From Pseudomonas viridiflava (GTDB lineage Bacteria > Pseudomonadota > Gammaproteobacteria > Pseudomonadales > Pseudomonadaceae): a stretch of DNA of 64,000 nt. The notes below the pieces were generated by a model. That model was given only the letters and a program-made list of their open reading frames with translations. It ran no database searches and had not been told where the DNA came from. Positions 7,539-16,723 of this stretch are shown in pieces; position 1 is the stretch's first letter, and each line of letters begins with the position of its first letter. Made by a program: the position numbers and the translations under genes. The stretch covers positions 1 through 64,000 of the forward strand of contig NZ_UTHA01000311.1 of NCBI RefSeq assembly GCF_900582195.1, given 5' to 3'.

Positions 7539-9665
7539 TCAGAGCAAACTCCACGAAACCCCGATATAAACCCCCATCCCTTCACCCGGCGTAGACCGTG
7601 CCGCATCCAGTCCCTTGTCGTCATACCCCGGCGTAACCGTTGCCGCGTAGTGTTTGTTGGTCAAATTGCGCATATCCACCCACGTCTGCCAGTCACCCTT
7701 CGGTGCGTTGTAACCCAACGTCGCACCGAACAGTGCATACGGATCGGCGTAGTAGCTGTTGGCATAATCCACCGCCACCTTGGACACCAGTTGCGTGTTC
7801 ACCGCCGCAAAGAAACCCTGCGGCCAGTCATAACGCAATTCGCCCTGGTAGTAATGCATCGGCAGACCGGGCAGGCGGTTGTCACCAAAGCGATCATCAT
7901 CGCGATAATGGAAGTCGCTGAAGGTATACGCCTGACGCAAACTCAACTGACGACCATCGGCCGCCGACCAGAGTTTGCTGTTCAGGCTCGCTTCAACGCC
8001 TTGGTGCACCGTGGGGCTGGCGTTGAGTTCGTACGGGGTGACAGCGGTGGCATCCGGCAACACCGACAGCAACTCATGCCGCACCTGCGCGTAGTACCAC
8101 GCCAGACTCCATTCGCCGACGGCGCTCTCACCCCGGCCGCCCAGTTCCAGTGTGGTCGCGGTCTGGTTCTGCAGTTCGATCGGGTCTTTTTGCGTGCCTG
8201 TCGCTGCGCCGTTGCCGGTCGGGAAGCGTACGTTGGAGCTGTAGATCAGCGACCACGGATGCGGCGCTTCAACCGAGCGGCTGAGGTTGCCGAACACTTG
8301 CAGATCCGGGGTGATCTGATAACGCAGGCCGAGGCGCGGTGCGTAGTCCCAGTCGTTCATGCTGGTTTTGCCGCCGCTTTGCGGGTAGGTGACATCACTT
8401 TCGCGGCGGGTGTAGATGGCGGCAAGGCCGGTGGTCAGCCACAGGTCGTCGGCGATTTCCAGATCGTTGCCAAAGTGCAGAACGGTGTCCGAACCCTGAT
8501 AGGTGAAGTTGCGCATGCGGGTGCCTGGCGCATAGCTGGCGGTATTACCGGTGGGAATGCGCACGAACTCGCTGGCGCCGTCGTTGGGCAGGTGTTTGGT
8601 CACGCGCAGGCCGACGTTGCTGCGGCTTTCCATGCCGAAAATCGTATCGCGGCGTTTGTAATCGAACGTGCCACTGATGTCGGTGTAGGCGACTTTCAGG
8701 CGATTCGGACCTTCGCGCAGGTCCATCGGATAGTCGTGATAAACGAGGCCGGTCTGGATGCTTGAATCGTCGTCGATGTACCAGGTGGTCTTGTTGCCGA
8801 TGAACGTGCTGCCCGGTTGTTTGCGGCTGTCATCGCGCGCCACATAGGACGGATTGGCCGCGCGAGGCGAGTGTTCGATGGAGTGTTTGGTCACGCGGCC
8901 GGCGAGGTCGTTGTCGGTTTCGCGGTAACGAATGTAGAAGCGCGTCTCCAGATTCGGGTTGAAGCGATAGCCGAAGTTGGCGATCACGCCTTTGCTCTCG
9001 CTGGCGGTGTGATCCTGATAGCCGTCGGCGTTGGAATCGGTCAGCGACACGTAGTAATCGAAATCGCCGAGCACTTGCCCGGAACTGACCTGACGCTGCT
9101 GATAACCGTGGCTGCCGGTGGCGTAGCGCACTTGCAGTTTCGGCGCGGTGTAGCCGGTGTGGCTGACGTAGTCGATGGCGCCGCCCAGTGCCAGCGAACC
9201 GCGATCAAAGCCGTTGGCGCCGCGCAGTACTTCAACGTGATCGACCCACAGCGGCTCGAGCAATTCATACGGCGTGCCACCCGGGCCGGTCAGCGGCAAG
9301 CCGTCGAGCATCGTGTACAGCCCCGACGCATGGGCGCCCGGTGCGCGGTTGATGCCCGAGCCACGCACCGAGATTTTCACGCCTTCGTTGCCTGCCGACT
9401 GCGCATAAACCCCGGGCTGATAAGCCAGTACATCCTGATTGCTTGCCACGCGGCCCTGCAATGGCTGACGCATGTCGATCACATTGGTGCCACCCGGCAC
9501 TTGTTCGAGACGGGTCTTGGCTTCTTCAATGCTTGCGTCTGAAGCGCTTTGCTCATCGGCCGAAATCAGCACTTGCCCCAGTTCCAGACCTTGAGTCTCG
9601 GCCATTGCCGGGCAGGCGAGGGCCAAGCCGAGCAGGGCGGTGGGCAGGGATTTGGACGCGGGCAT
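7539..9665 (-). CDS. TonB-dependent outer-membrane receptor
   Basis: This gene encodes 708 residues and would import a scarce nutrient, probably an iron chelate, across the outer membrane using TonB energy. A signal peptide (MPASKSLPTALLGLALACPAMA) precedes a possible TonB box (GQVLISAD). The plug domain follows, with the NVIDM, QPGVYAQSA and SVRGSGINR blocks, then a GGAIDYVSHTGY stretch and an approximately 22-strand barrel. The C-terminus ends in the usual alternating pattern with a large final hydrophobic (VSWSLL). The ATG at 9665 is chosen because it begins the signal peptide. No sigma/anti-sigma pair or clear Fur box is adjacent. The substrate is not identifiable. Confidence 0.9.
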   Translation of the reverse strand: MPASKSLPTALLGLALACPAMAETQGLELGQVLISADEQSASDASIEEAKTRLEQVPGGTNVIDMRQPLQGRVASNQDVLAYQPGVYAQSAGNEGVKISVRGSGINRAPGAHASGLYTMLDGLPLTGPGGTPYELLEPLWVDHVEVLRGANGFDRGSLALGGAIDYVSHTGYTAPKLQVRYATGSHGYQQRQVSSGQVLGDFDYYVSLTDSNADGYQDHTASESKGVIANFGYRFNPNLETRFYIRYRETDNDLAGRVTKHSIEHSPRAANPSYVARDDSRKQPGSTFIGNKTTWYIDDDSSIQTGLVYHDYPMDLREGPNRLKVAYTDISGTFDYKRRDTIFGMESRSNVGLRVTKHLPNDGASEFVRIPTGNTASYAPGTRMRNFTYQGSDTVLHFGNDLEIADDLWLTTGLAAIYTRRESDVTYPQSGGKTSMNDWDYAPRLGLRYQITPDLQVFGNLSRSVEAPHPWSLIYSSNVRFPTGNGAATGTQKDPIELQNQTATTLELGGRGESAVGEWSLAWYYAQVRHELLSVLPDATAVTPYELNASPTVHQGVEASLNSKLWSAADGRQLSLRQAYTFSDFHYRDDDRFGDNRLPGLPMHYYQGELRYDWPQGFFAAVNTQLVSKVAVDYANSYYADPYALFGATLGYNAPKGDWQTWVDMRNLTNKHYAATVTPGYDDKGLDAARSTPGEGMGVYIGVSWSLL

Positions 9666-9853
9666 CGAGAAAACTCCAGGCAGACAAGGGCAGGGCAATG
9701 AACAGTGCGACGCAACAAAGAACGAACGAAACACATGGCAATTTTGCTTTTTGCCCGGCAATGGCAATCAGCACGTCATGAACTAACCTCACGTGTCTGG
9801 GTTTTCCCGTCAATCAACATTGTGTTGCTGCATTCATTGGAGAGGGCTTGGTC

Positions 9854-10669
9854 ATGGCAAAAGACAAAAAGAAGGCCGCCAAGGCGCCTGAAGGTCCGAA
9901 GTTGAAAAACAAGGAATACCTCGACCATTTGCGCAAGCTGCACGTCGAATTGGTCAAATTGCAGGAATGGGTGATTGCCAAGGGCGTCAAGGTTTGCATC
10001 GTCTTCGAAGGCCGTGACGGCGCAGGCAAGGGCGGGACGATCAAGGCATTGACCGAGCGCGTCAGCCCGCGTGTCTTTCGCGTGGTCGCGCTGCCGGCGC
10101 CGACCGATCGCGAGAAAAGCCAGATGCATGTGCAGCGCTACCTGCCTTATCTGCCGGCGGGCGGTGAAGTGGTGATCTTCGACCGGAGTTGGTACAACCG
10201 CGCGGGCGTCGAGCGGGTGATGGGTTTCTGCACCGACGAACAGGCTGACAAATTCCTCAAATCGATTCCGTGGGTCGAGCACGCTATCGTCCAATCAGGA
10301 GTGATCCTGCTCAAGTACTGGCTGGAAGTCAGCCCCGAAGAGCAGACCCGCCGGCTGGAGGCGCGAATCAACGACGGGCGCAAGACCTGGAAACTGACGC
10401 CGATGGACCTTAAATCCTACAGCCGCTGGTACGACTACTCACGGGCGCGGGACGAAATGTTCAAACACTCCGATACTGAACACGCGCCGTGGCTAGTGGC
10501 CGACTCCAACGACAAGCGCCGCGCCCGGCTGAACATCATCACCGATGTGCTCAGCCGCATTCCCTATGAAGATGTGAAGCGCGAGAAGGTCGAGTTGCCC
10601 AAACGGCAGAAACCGGGCAAGTACAAAGATCCGGATTATCCGTACCGGCGCGTGGCCGAGAAATTCTGA
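9854..10669 (+). CDS. ppk2: Polyphosphate kinase 2 (PPK2)
   Basis: This gene encodes a 271-residue cytoplasmic enzyme that transfers phosphate between polyphosphate and nucleotides, mostly making GTP/ATP from GDP/ADP in this class. Walker A is GRDGAGKG (53-60). The second conserved block, FDRSWYNRAG (109-118), is the diagnostic PPK2 Walker B/lid signature, and RRLEARI and DLKSYSRWYDYSRARD follow. The N-terminus is lysine-rich. The single-domain length and motif spacing suggest PPK2 class I. A TTG two codons upstream is unlikely as start. It faces away from the TonB receptor gene. Confidence 0.92.
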   Translation: MAKDKKKAAKAPEGPKLKNKEYLDHLRKLHVELVKLQEWVIAKGVKVCIVFEGRDGAGKGGTIKALTERVSPRVFRVVALPAPTDREKSQMHVQRYLPYLPAGGEVVIFDRSWYNRAGVERVMGFCTDEQADKFLKSIPWVEHAIVQSGVILLKYWLEVSPEEQTRRLEARINDGRKTWKLTPMDLKSYSRWYDYSRARDEMFKHSDTEHAPWLVADSNDKRRARLNIITDVLSRIPYEDVKREKVELPKRQKPGKYKDPDYPYRRVAEKF

Positions 10670-10775
10670 CGAACCGAGTCGCCTTTTAGAAGCAAGTCGT
10701 CCATCCGTCGATTACGCTGAACCACTGGGATCTCATGTCTTTCTATCAAGGAAGTCCTTCACGAGATCATTCCCG

Positions 10776-10991
10776 ATGTTCGATCAGCGCAAGCAGGAAA
10801 AACTGGCGGCATGGCGAAAACTGGCGACGCAGTCGCAGATGCGTCTGGATCCGGAAGAACAGTACGACGAGCTGCTCAAGGCAGCCGATGAAATGGAGGC
10901 GCAGGGGCTGATCACCAGCGCCGAGTGGCGGCAGTTGGTGCGCGACGCAGGCAACGTGTTTACCAGCGATTCGGGGCGATCACACGGTTGA
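10776..10991 (+). CDS. Small conserved protein, unknown function
   Basis: This gene encodes 71 residues, highly charged and predicted mostly helical (MFDQRKQEKLAAWRKL; DELLKAADEMEAQGLI), with no cysteine, signal or membrane segment. It starts about 100 bp after ppk2 on the same strand and ends 7 bp before the convergent c-di-GMP gene. The composition and codon use match the core genome. I believe it is a genuine small gene of fluorescent pseudomonads but can assign no role. Confidence 0.65.
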   Translation: MFDQRKQEKLAAWRKLATQSQMRLDPEEQYDELLKAADEMEAQGLITSAEWRQLVRDAGNVFTSDSGRSHG

Positions 10992-10997
10992 CTGTGT

Positions 10998-13610
10998 TCA
11001 GGTCACGCGCCCCTTCTTCGCTTGCAGTTTTGTGCCCCTGGAATCCTGCAGCAACCGTGCAAATGCTGCTTTATCGATCGGCCGACTCATGAAGTAACCC
11101 TGCACCTCATTGCATTGATCGACCCCGAGAATATCCAGTTGCTCTTCAGTCTCGACGCCTTCGGCGGTCACGGTCAGGCCCATGGCCTTGCCCAGGCCGA
11201 TAATCGCTTGCACCACCGCGCGATCATTGGCACCGCTGCTGATCGAGGCGATGAAGCGCTTGTCGATCTTGATTCCGTCGAACGGATAGGCGCGCAGATA
11301 GCCAAGCGATGAGTACCCGGTGCCGAAGTCGTCCATGTTCAGGCGCACACCCAGTTCCTTCAGGGCGTTCATGGTAGTCAGGGCACCGTCGGTGTCGTTG
11401 AGCATCACGTTCTCGGTGATCTCCAGTTCCAGGCGGCTGGCCGGGAAGCGGGTTTGCACCAGCACTTCACGCACATCCTCGACCACATCGCTGACGGCAA
11501 ACTGCGCGGGCGACAGATTCACCGAGAGCAGTATGTCTTCGGGCCAACCCAGCGCGGTTTCGCAGGCTTCGCGCAACACCCAGCGCCCCAGCGGCACGAT
11601 CAGGTCGGTCTGCTCCGCCAGCGGAATAAACACGTCCGGCCCCAGCAACCCTTGGGTCGGGTGCTGCCAGCGCACCAGCGCCTCCACTGAAACGATCTGT
11701 TTGCCATCGACCTTGTAGCGCGGCTGATAGTGCAGGACGAACTCGTTGTGCTTGAGCGCATGACGCAGGTCATCCTCCATCTGCCGGCGCGTCTGGATCT
11801 GGTCGCTCATGTGCGCTTCGAAATAGCACCAGGTGTTCTTGCCATCGGCCTTGGCCTGGTACAGCGCGATGTCGGCGTAGCGGATCAGATCGCTGGCGAC
11901 GAAACCGTGGCGACGGCTGAGCGCGATGCCGACACTGGCACCGATATGCAGTGGATGCTGTTCGTAAAGAATCGGTTGGTGCAGGCTGTCGATCAATCGC
12001 GTGCAGAATTTATCGATCTCGTGATGACTGTCCATGCCGTTGAGCACCACGACGAATTCATCACCCCCGAGGCGGGCGACGATGTCGTGCTCGCGGGTAC
12101 ATTCGCGCAGGCGTGTGGCGACGTCCTGCAGCACCGCGTCACCGGCCGGGTGGCCGAGGGAGTCGTTGATCGGTTTGAAATTGTCCAGATCGATCATCAG
12201 TAGCGACAAGGGGGGCGCGTGTTCTTTCAACAGCAGAACTTCATCCAGGTAACGCGCCAGTTTATTGCGGTTGGGCAGGCCGGTCAGAGCGTCGTGCATC
12301 GACAGGTGCTGGATCTGCGCATGGGCGGCAACTTCGTCAGTGATGTCGCTGGCGGTGCCGCGATAACCGACGACGCTGTCTCTGGCGAAAATCGGCCGCG
12401 CGGAAAGCCGACAATGACGCGGTTGCCCGGAGTGGTCGCGGTAGGTGCAGCGCAAATCGCCGGCGCTGTTTTCGTCGCTGAGTTTGCGCAGCCACAGCTC
12501 CAGCGGAGTGGTGTCGCACGTCAGCAACTCACCAATGTTCTGTCCCAGCCACAGGGCTTGCGGGTAACCGGTGACTTCGCTGAAACGGGCCGACAGATAG
12601 GTCAGCGACAGATGCCCGTCGACTTCCCAGATCCAGTCCGACGCCGCCTCGGCGACGGCGCGAAAGCGTTCTTCACTGGCTTCAAGCGCATGGTTGGCCG
12701 CTTCGAGTGCCAGATTCGAGGCGTGCATCGCGTCAATGCTGTTATCGACGTATTGCGACGAGCGCAGCGCGTGGCGGAAAAAGTACGCCGTGAGCAGCAT
12801 CAGCACCAGGAACGTCGCGCCGAGTGGCGGCACCAACGACCACAAGAGTTGCTGGCCGGGTCGCTGCAGGTCGGCGACCAGGCTGTAACCGGTGCTGTCG
12901 AGCGGCACGCGCGGCTGACCGGTTTCGATGGTCTCGTCCGGCGCCAGGGTCAGGTTCGTCAGGCCATAACCGCTGCCGATCTTGCGCAGTTTGGTCGGGG
13001 TCAGCTTGTCGACGAACACCAGCACCGAAGTGTTTTTCAGTTCGTCGAGGGGACGTTCATCGTTGGGAATGATCGCCGCAGCCGTGATCAACGCTGGCCA
13101 GCCTTCGAACAGCGAATAGCTGCTGAGCGGTTTGGTCAGGTCGGGCTGAGCCAGTACCTGCTCGACCAGTGTCGAGGCTGACGCTTGCAGGACCGCGGAA
13201 ACGTCGGTGTCGACCATTTGCCCGCGAATGACCGCGTATTTGGTGCGGTTGCGATCCAGCACGAACACGCCGTCATAACCGTCGCTGGTGAACAGGGTCT
13301 TGCCCATGTTCTGCTCAGTGTAGGCCCAATTGATATCGACCGGCCCGCTCAAGGCTTCATAGGCGGTGGTCCAGTAGGCGTAACTGGTGATGTAGTTTTT
13401 TGACGTGGTGATGCGGTTTTCTACGGCTCGCGCAGAATAGAACTGGTTCTGCTCAAGATCCTTGGCGTCGAGGGAGTTGGCGATTCCGAGCAGGGTACTG
13501 ATGGCGGCGGCGACCCCGACGACAAACAGCGCCCCGACGGCAATTGCCAAGCGGCGCGTCACGGCACGTTGCGGGGTGGGGATTGGCGGCGCAGCGAGAT
13601 TAACGGCCAT
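10998..13610 (-). CDS. CHASE4-PAS-GGDEF-EAL membrane c-di-GMP protein
   Basis: This gene encodes an 870-residue dual-domain signalling enzyme. TM1 (21-43) and TM2 (257-278) enclose a periplasmic CHASE4 sensor. A PAS domain (about 312-430), a GGDEF domain (435-595) and a C-terminal EAL domain follow. The cyclase motif GGDEF (515-519) is intact and the inhibitory I-site REHD (506-509) is five residues upstream. The EAL signature is intact (EALVRW, 643-648), as are NMDDFGTGYSS and the later E/K residues, so both cyclase and phosphodiesterase activity are possible. Which dominates in the cell cannot be read from sequence. The start is the ATG after GGACGAGCAC; upstream codons in frame lack signal features. 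Confidence 0.93.
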   Translation of the reverse strand: MAVNLAAPPIPTPQRAVTRRLAIAVGALFVVGVAAAISTLLGIANSLDAKDLEQNQFYSARAVENRITTSKNYITSYAYWTTAYEALSGPVDINWAYTEQNMGKTLFTSDGYDGVFVLDRNRTKYAVIRGQMVDTDVSAVLQASASTLVEQVLAQPDLTKPLSSYSLFEGWPALITAAAIIPNDERPLDELKNTSVLVFVDKLTPTKLRKIGSGYGLTNLTLAPDETIETGQPRVPLDSTGYSLVADLQRPGQQLLWSLVPPLGATFLVLMLLTAYFFRHALRSSQYVDNSIDAMHASNLALEAANHALEASEERFRAVAEAASDWIWEVDGHLSLTYLSARFSEVTGYPQALWLGQNIGELLTCDTTPLELWLRKLSDENSAGDLRCTYRDHSGQPRHCRLSARPIFARDSVVGYRGTASDITDEVAAHAQIQHLSMHDALTGLPNRNKLARYLDEVLLLKEHAPPLSLLMIDLDNFKPINDSLGHPAGDAVLQDVATRLRECTREHDIVARLGGDEFVVVLNGMDSHHEIDKFCTRLIDSLHQPILYEQHPLHIGASVGIALSRRHGFVASDLIRYADIALYQAKADGKNTWCYFEAHMSDQIQTRRQMEDDLRHALKHNEFVLHYQPRYKVDGKQIVSVEALVRWQHPTQGLLGPDVFIPLAEQTDLIVPLGRWVLREACETALGWPEDILLSVNLSPAQFAVSDVVEDVREVLVQTRFPASRLELEITENVMLNDTDGALTTMNALKELGVRLNMDDFGTGYSSLGYLRAYPFDGIKIDKRFIASISSGANDRAVVQAIIGLGKAMGLTVTAEGVETEEQLDILGVDQCNEVQGYFMSRPIDKAAFARLLQDSRGTKLQAKKGRVT

Positions 13611-13831
13611 GTGCTCGTCCTTGATCCGGTGTCTTCTGAATCTAGAACAATGGGGCGGCCACAATGTTCCGATTGTTGTTCTATGGCATTGCCAGGATTT
13701 GTTCAAAGTGTAGCGAATCTGCCGGAATTTCCAGCATGGCCGGCCGGCGGCCAATCCCGAAAGGGCAAGACTTCCCGCGCAAAAACCGGATAATGGCGGC
13801 CATTCGTTTAGCCGTATTCTGGTAATCCCGC

Positions 13832-16030
13832 ATGGAAATCAAGGTCAACTTTCTCGACAACCTTCGACTTGAAGCCAAGTTCGACGACTTCACGGTGATC
13901 GCCGATCAGCCCATCCGCTACAAGGGTGATGGCTCGGCACCGGGGCCGTTCGACTACTTTCTGGCGTCGTCGGCGTTGTGTGCGGCGTACTTCGTGAAGT
14001 TGTACTGCGACACGCGCAACATCCCCACGGAACACATTCGTCTGTCGCAGAACAACATCGTCGACCCGGAAAACCGCTACAACCAGATCTTCAAGATTCA
14101 GGTCGAATTGCCGGCGGACATCTCCGAGAAGGATCGCTTGGGCATCTTGCGCTCCATCGATCGCTGCACGGTGAAGAAGGTCGTGCAGACCGGGCCGGAA
14201 TTCATCATCGAAGAAGTCGAGAACCTCGATGCCGATGCTCAGGCGCTGTTGATGCCGGTTACCGGTTCGGACGCAGGCACCTTCATCGCCGGTAAAGACC
14301 TGCCGCTGGAACAGACCATCGCCAACATGTCGGGCATCCTCGCCGACCTCGGGATGAAGATCGAAATCGCATCCTGGCGCAACATCGTGCCTAACGTCTG
14401 GTCGCTGCATATCCGCGATGCGCACTCGCCAATGTGCTTTACCAACGGCAAGGGCGCGACGAAAGAGGGCGCCCTGGCCTCGGCGCTAGGCGAGTTCATC
14501 GAGCGCCTGAACTGCAACTTCTTCTACAACGACCAGTTCTGGGGCGAAGAAATCGCCAACGCCGAATTCGTGCATTATCCGGACGAGAAGTGGTTCAAGC
14601 CGGGCCCGAAGGACGAATTGCCGAGCGAGATTCTCGACGAATACACCCTGAAGATTTACAACCGTGACGGCGAGTTGCGTGGCTCGAATCTGTTCGACAC
14701 CAACTCCGGCAATATTCAGCGTGGTATCTGCTCGCTGCCGTTCGTGCGCCAGTCCGACAATGAAGTGGTGTACTTCCCGTCCAACCTCATCGAAAACCTC
14801 TACCTGAGCAACGGCATGAGCGCCGGCAACACCCTCGCCGAAGCGCAGGTGCAGTGCCTGTCGGAGATCTTCGAGCGCGCGGTCAAACGCGAAATCCTCG
14901 AAGGCGAAATGGCCCTGCCGGACGTGCCGCAAGAAGTCCTGGAGAAATACCCGAGCATCCTCGCCGGCATCAAAGGCCTGGAAGAGCAGGGCTTCCCGGT
15001 GCTGGTCAAGGATGCGTCGCTGGGCGGCGAATTCCCGGTGATGTGCGTGACCCTGATGAACCCGCGCACCGGCGGCGTGTTCGCTTCGTTCGGCGCACAC
15101 CCGAGCCTGGAAGTCGCGTTGGAGCGCAGCCTCACCGAACTGCTGCAGGGCCGCAGTTTTGAAGGTTTGAATGACTTGCCGCAGCCGACCTTCTCCGGTC
15201 AGGCCGTCACTGAGCCGAACAACTTTGTCGAGCACTTCATTGACTCCAGCGGTGTCGTGTCGTGGCGCTTCTTCAGTGCCAGACCGGACTTCGAATTCGT
15301 CGAGTGGGACTTCTCAGGCCAAGGCGAAAACTCCAACGCCGAAGAAGCTGCAACCCTGTTCGGCATCCTTGAAGACATGGGCAAAGAAGTCTACATGGCG
15401 GTCTACGAACACATCGGCGCCAAGGCCTGCCGCATTCTGGTGCCAGACTACTCGGAGATCTACCCGGTCGAAGACCTGATCTGGGACAACACCAACAAAG
15501 CCCTGCAATTCCGTGCCGACATTCTCAACCTGCACAACCTGAGCAAAGTCGGCCTGCGTAACCTCGCCCAAGGTCTGGAAAACAGCGAGCAGGACGATTA
15601 CACCGAGATCACCACACTGATCGGCATCGAGTTCGACGACAACACGCCGTGGGGCAAGCTGACGATTCTCGAACTGCGTCTGTTGATCTATCTCGCTCTG
15701 CAGAAGTACGAGCAGGCCAAGGATCTGGTCGAAGCCTTCCTGCAATACAACGACAACACCGTTGAGCGCGGCTTGTTCTATCAAGCGGTCAACGTGGTGC
15801 TGGAGATGGAACTCGACGAAGACCTCGAGCTGGAAGACTACGAAGCCAACTTCCGCCGGATGTTCGGTGACGAGCGTATGGATGCGGCGATTGGCTCGGT
15901 TAACGGCAGCGTGCGCTTCTACGGCCTGACGCCGACCAGCATGAAGCTGGAAGGGCTGGATCGGCATTTGCGCTTGATCGAGAGCTATAAGAAGTTGCAT
16001 ACGGCGCGGGCGAATGTGAAACAGGTTTAA
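13832..16030 (+). CDS. OsmC-YcaO fusion protein
   Basis: This gene encodes 732 residues. The N-terminal ~135 residues are an OsmC-like domain (GPFDYFLASSALCAAYF with a conserved cysteine; later RCTVKKVVQ). From about residue 150 the protein aligns with the E. coli YcaO type: PNVWSLHIRDAHSP, TNGKGATKEGALASALGEF and the long C-terminus with TPR-like helices. YcaO proteins use ATP to activate a peptide backbone amide. The E. coli protein is linked to RimO-dependent methylthiolation of ribosomal protein S12. OsmC domains are thiol-based peroxide reductases. The fused architecture suggests a thiol or sulfur-delivery partner on the same chain, which is inference. It is a single gene with its own promoter region. 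A hairpin spans its stop codon. Confidence 0.88.
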   Translation: MEIKVNFLDNLRLEAKFDDFTVIADQPIRYKGDGSAPGPFDYFLASSALCAAYFVKLYCDTRNIPTEHIRLSQNNIVDPENRYNQIFKIQVELPADISEKDRLGILRSIDRCTVKKVVQTGPEFIIEEVENLDADAQALLMPVTGSDAGTFIAGKDLPLEQTIANMSGILADLGMKIEIASWRNIVPNVWSLHIRDAHSPMCFTNGKGATKEGALASALGEFIERLNCNFFYNDQFWGEEIANAEFVHYPDEKWFKPGPKDELPSEILDEYTLKIYNRDGELRGSNLFDTNSGNIQRGICSLPFVRQSDNEVVYFPSNLIENLYLSNGMSAGNTLAEAQVQCLSEIFERAVKREILEGEMALPDVPQEVLEKYPSILAGIKGLEEQGFPVLVKDASLGGEFPVMCVTLMNPRTGGVFASFGAHPSLEVALERSLTELLQGRSFEGLNDLPQPTFSGQAVTEPNNFVEHFIDSSGVVSWRFFSARPDFEFVEWDFSGQGENSNAEEAATLFGILEDMGKEVYMAVYEHIGAKACRILVPDYSEIYPVEDLIWDNTNKALQFRADILNLHNLSKVGLRNLAQGLENSEQDDYTEITTLIGIEFDDNTPWGKLTILELRLLIYLALQKYEQAKDLVEAFLQYNDNTVERGLFYQAVNVVLEMELDEDLELEDYEANFRRMFGDERMDAAIGSVNGSVRFYGLTPTSMKLEGLDRHLRLIESYKKLHTARANVKQV

Positions 16031-16044
16031 GCCTGTTTCACATT
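16013..16044. other. 13-bp perfect inverted repeat spanning the stop codon of the OsmC-YcaO gene
   Basis: AATGTGAAACAGG (16013-16025) pairs with CCTGTTTCACATT (16032-16044) over a 6-base loop that contains the TAA stop. There is no T run after it, so it may stabilise the mRNA 3' end or act as a weak terminator. Confidence 0.6.
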
Positions 16045-16062
16045 GGGTCCGGTGGTGAATTC

Positions 16063-16214
16063 TCCCCTCACCCCAGCCCTCTCCCCAGGGAGAGGGGGCT
16101 GATCTGTGAGCTTCTCAACATCCGAAGTCGATTCGATATCTCAGGTCGGCGTATTTCAACCAGACACCTCGGTCAGTTCCCTCTCCCTCTGGGAGAGGGC
16201 TAGGGTGAGGGGCT
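16063..16214. repeat. About 150-bp intergenic repeat, copy A
   Basis: The ends are inverted (CCCCTCACCC...CCTCTCCC and GGGAGAGGGCTAGGGTGAGGGG). The middle holds the family motif GA(T/G)TCGA(T/C)TC...CACCTCGGTCAGT. Related copies lie at 20021-20181, 21121-21270 and 41409-41611. The element runs into the 3' end of the thioesterase gene. Confidence 0.85.
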
Positions 16215-16715
16215 TTGGCTTTTCCGCCCATGCGCCGCATCGGCCAGTTGCCCGGTATCGACTCGCACAAACACCGAATCGCCCACCGCCGTCAGCACTT
16301 CCCCGGCAAACACCTCACAAATCACCCGGGTCTTGCGCCCGACTTCACCTTCGACCTTCGCCCGCAAAACCAGCGGCACACCCATCGGTGTCGGCTTGAT
16401 GAACTTGATGCCGAGGTTGCCGGTGACGCAGTCGATGCGCGGCAGGCTGCCGGGCTCACGATTTTCTGCGCGGTAGTGATACGCCATGGCCGTCCAGTTG
16501 GAATGGCAGTCGACCAGCATCGCGATCAGACCGCCGTAGACCAGATCCGGCCAGCCGCAGTACTTGGCGTCCGGCAAGTGCTCGGCGATCACGTGCACGC
16601 CGTCTTTGTGCCAGTGGCTTTTGACGTGCAGGCCGTGCGGGTTGCGGCCGCCGCAGCCGTAGCAAACGCCTTCGGGGGCGGCGAGGTCTTGCAGAGGAGT
16701 ATCGAGGCTGGACAT
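16200..16715 (-). CDS. Hotdog-fold thioesterase (PaaI-like)
   Basis: This gene encodes 171 residues. The N-terminal CYGCGGRNPHGLH and the central GLIAMLVDCHSNWTAMAY (general base D in the hotdog helix, residues about 62-79) are typical of PaaI/4HBT-type acyl-CoA thioesterases. The start is clear, with GGAG upstream in the minus direction. The last residues (KSQSPSP) and the stop codon are encoded by the end of the 150-bp repeat, so the native C-terminus has probably been replaced. That tail lies outside the fold and the enzyme is likely active. The acyl substrate is unknown. Confidence 0.82.
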   Translation of the reverse strand: MSSLDTPLQDLAAPEGVCYGCGGRNPHGLHVKSHWHKDGVHVIAEHLPDAKYCGWPDLVYGGLIAMLVDCHSNWTAMAYHYRAENREPGSLPRIDCVTGNLGIKFIKPTPMGVPLVLRAKVEGEVGRKTRVICEVFAGEVLTAVGDSVFVRVDTGQLADAAHGRKSQSPSP

Positions 16716-16723
16716 GGTTTTTA

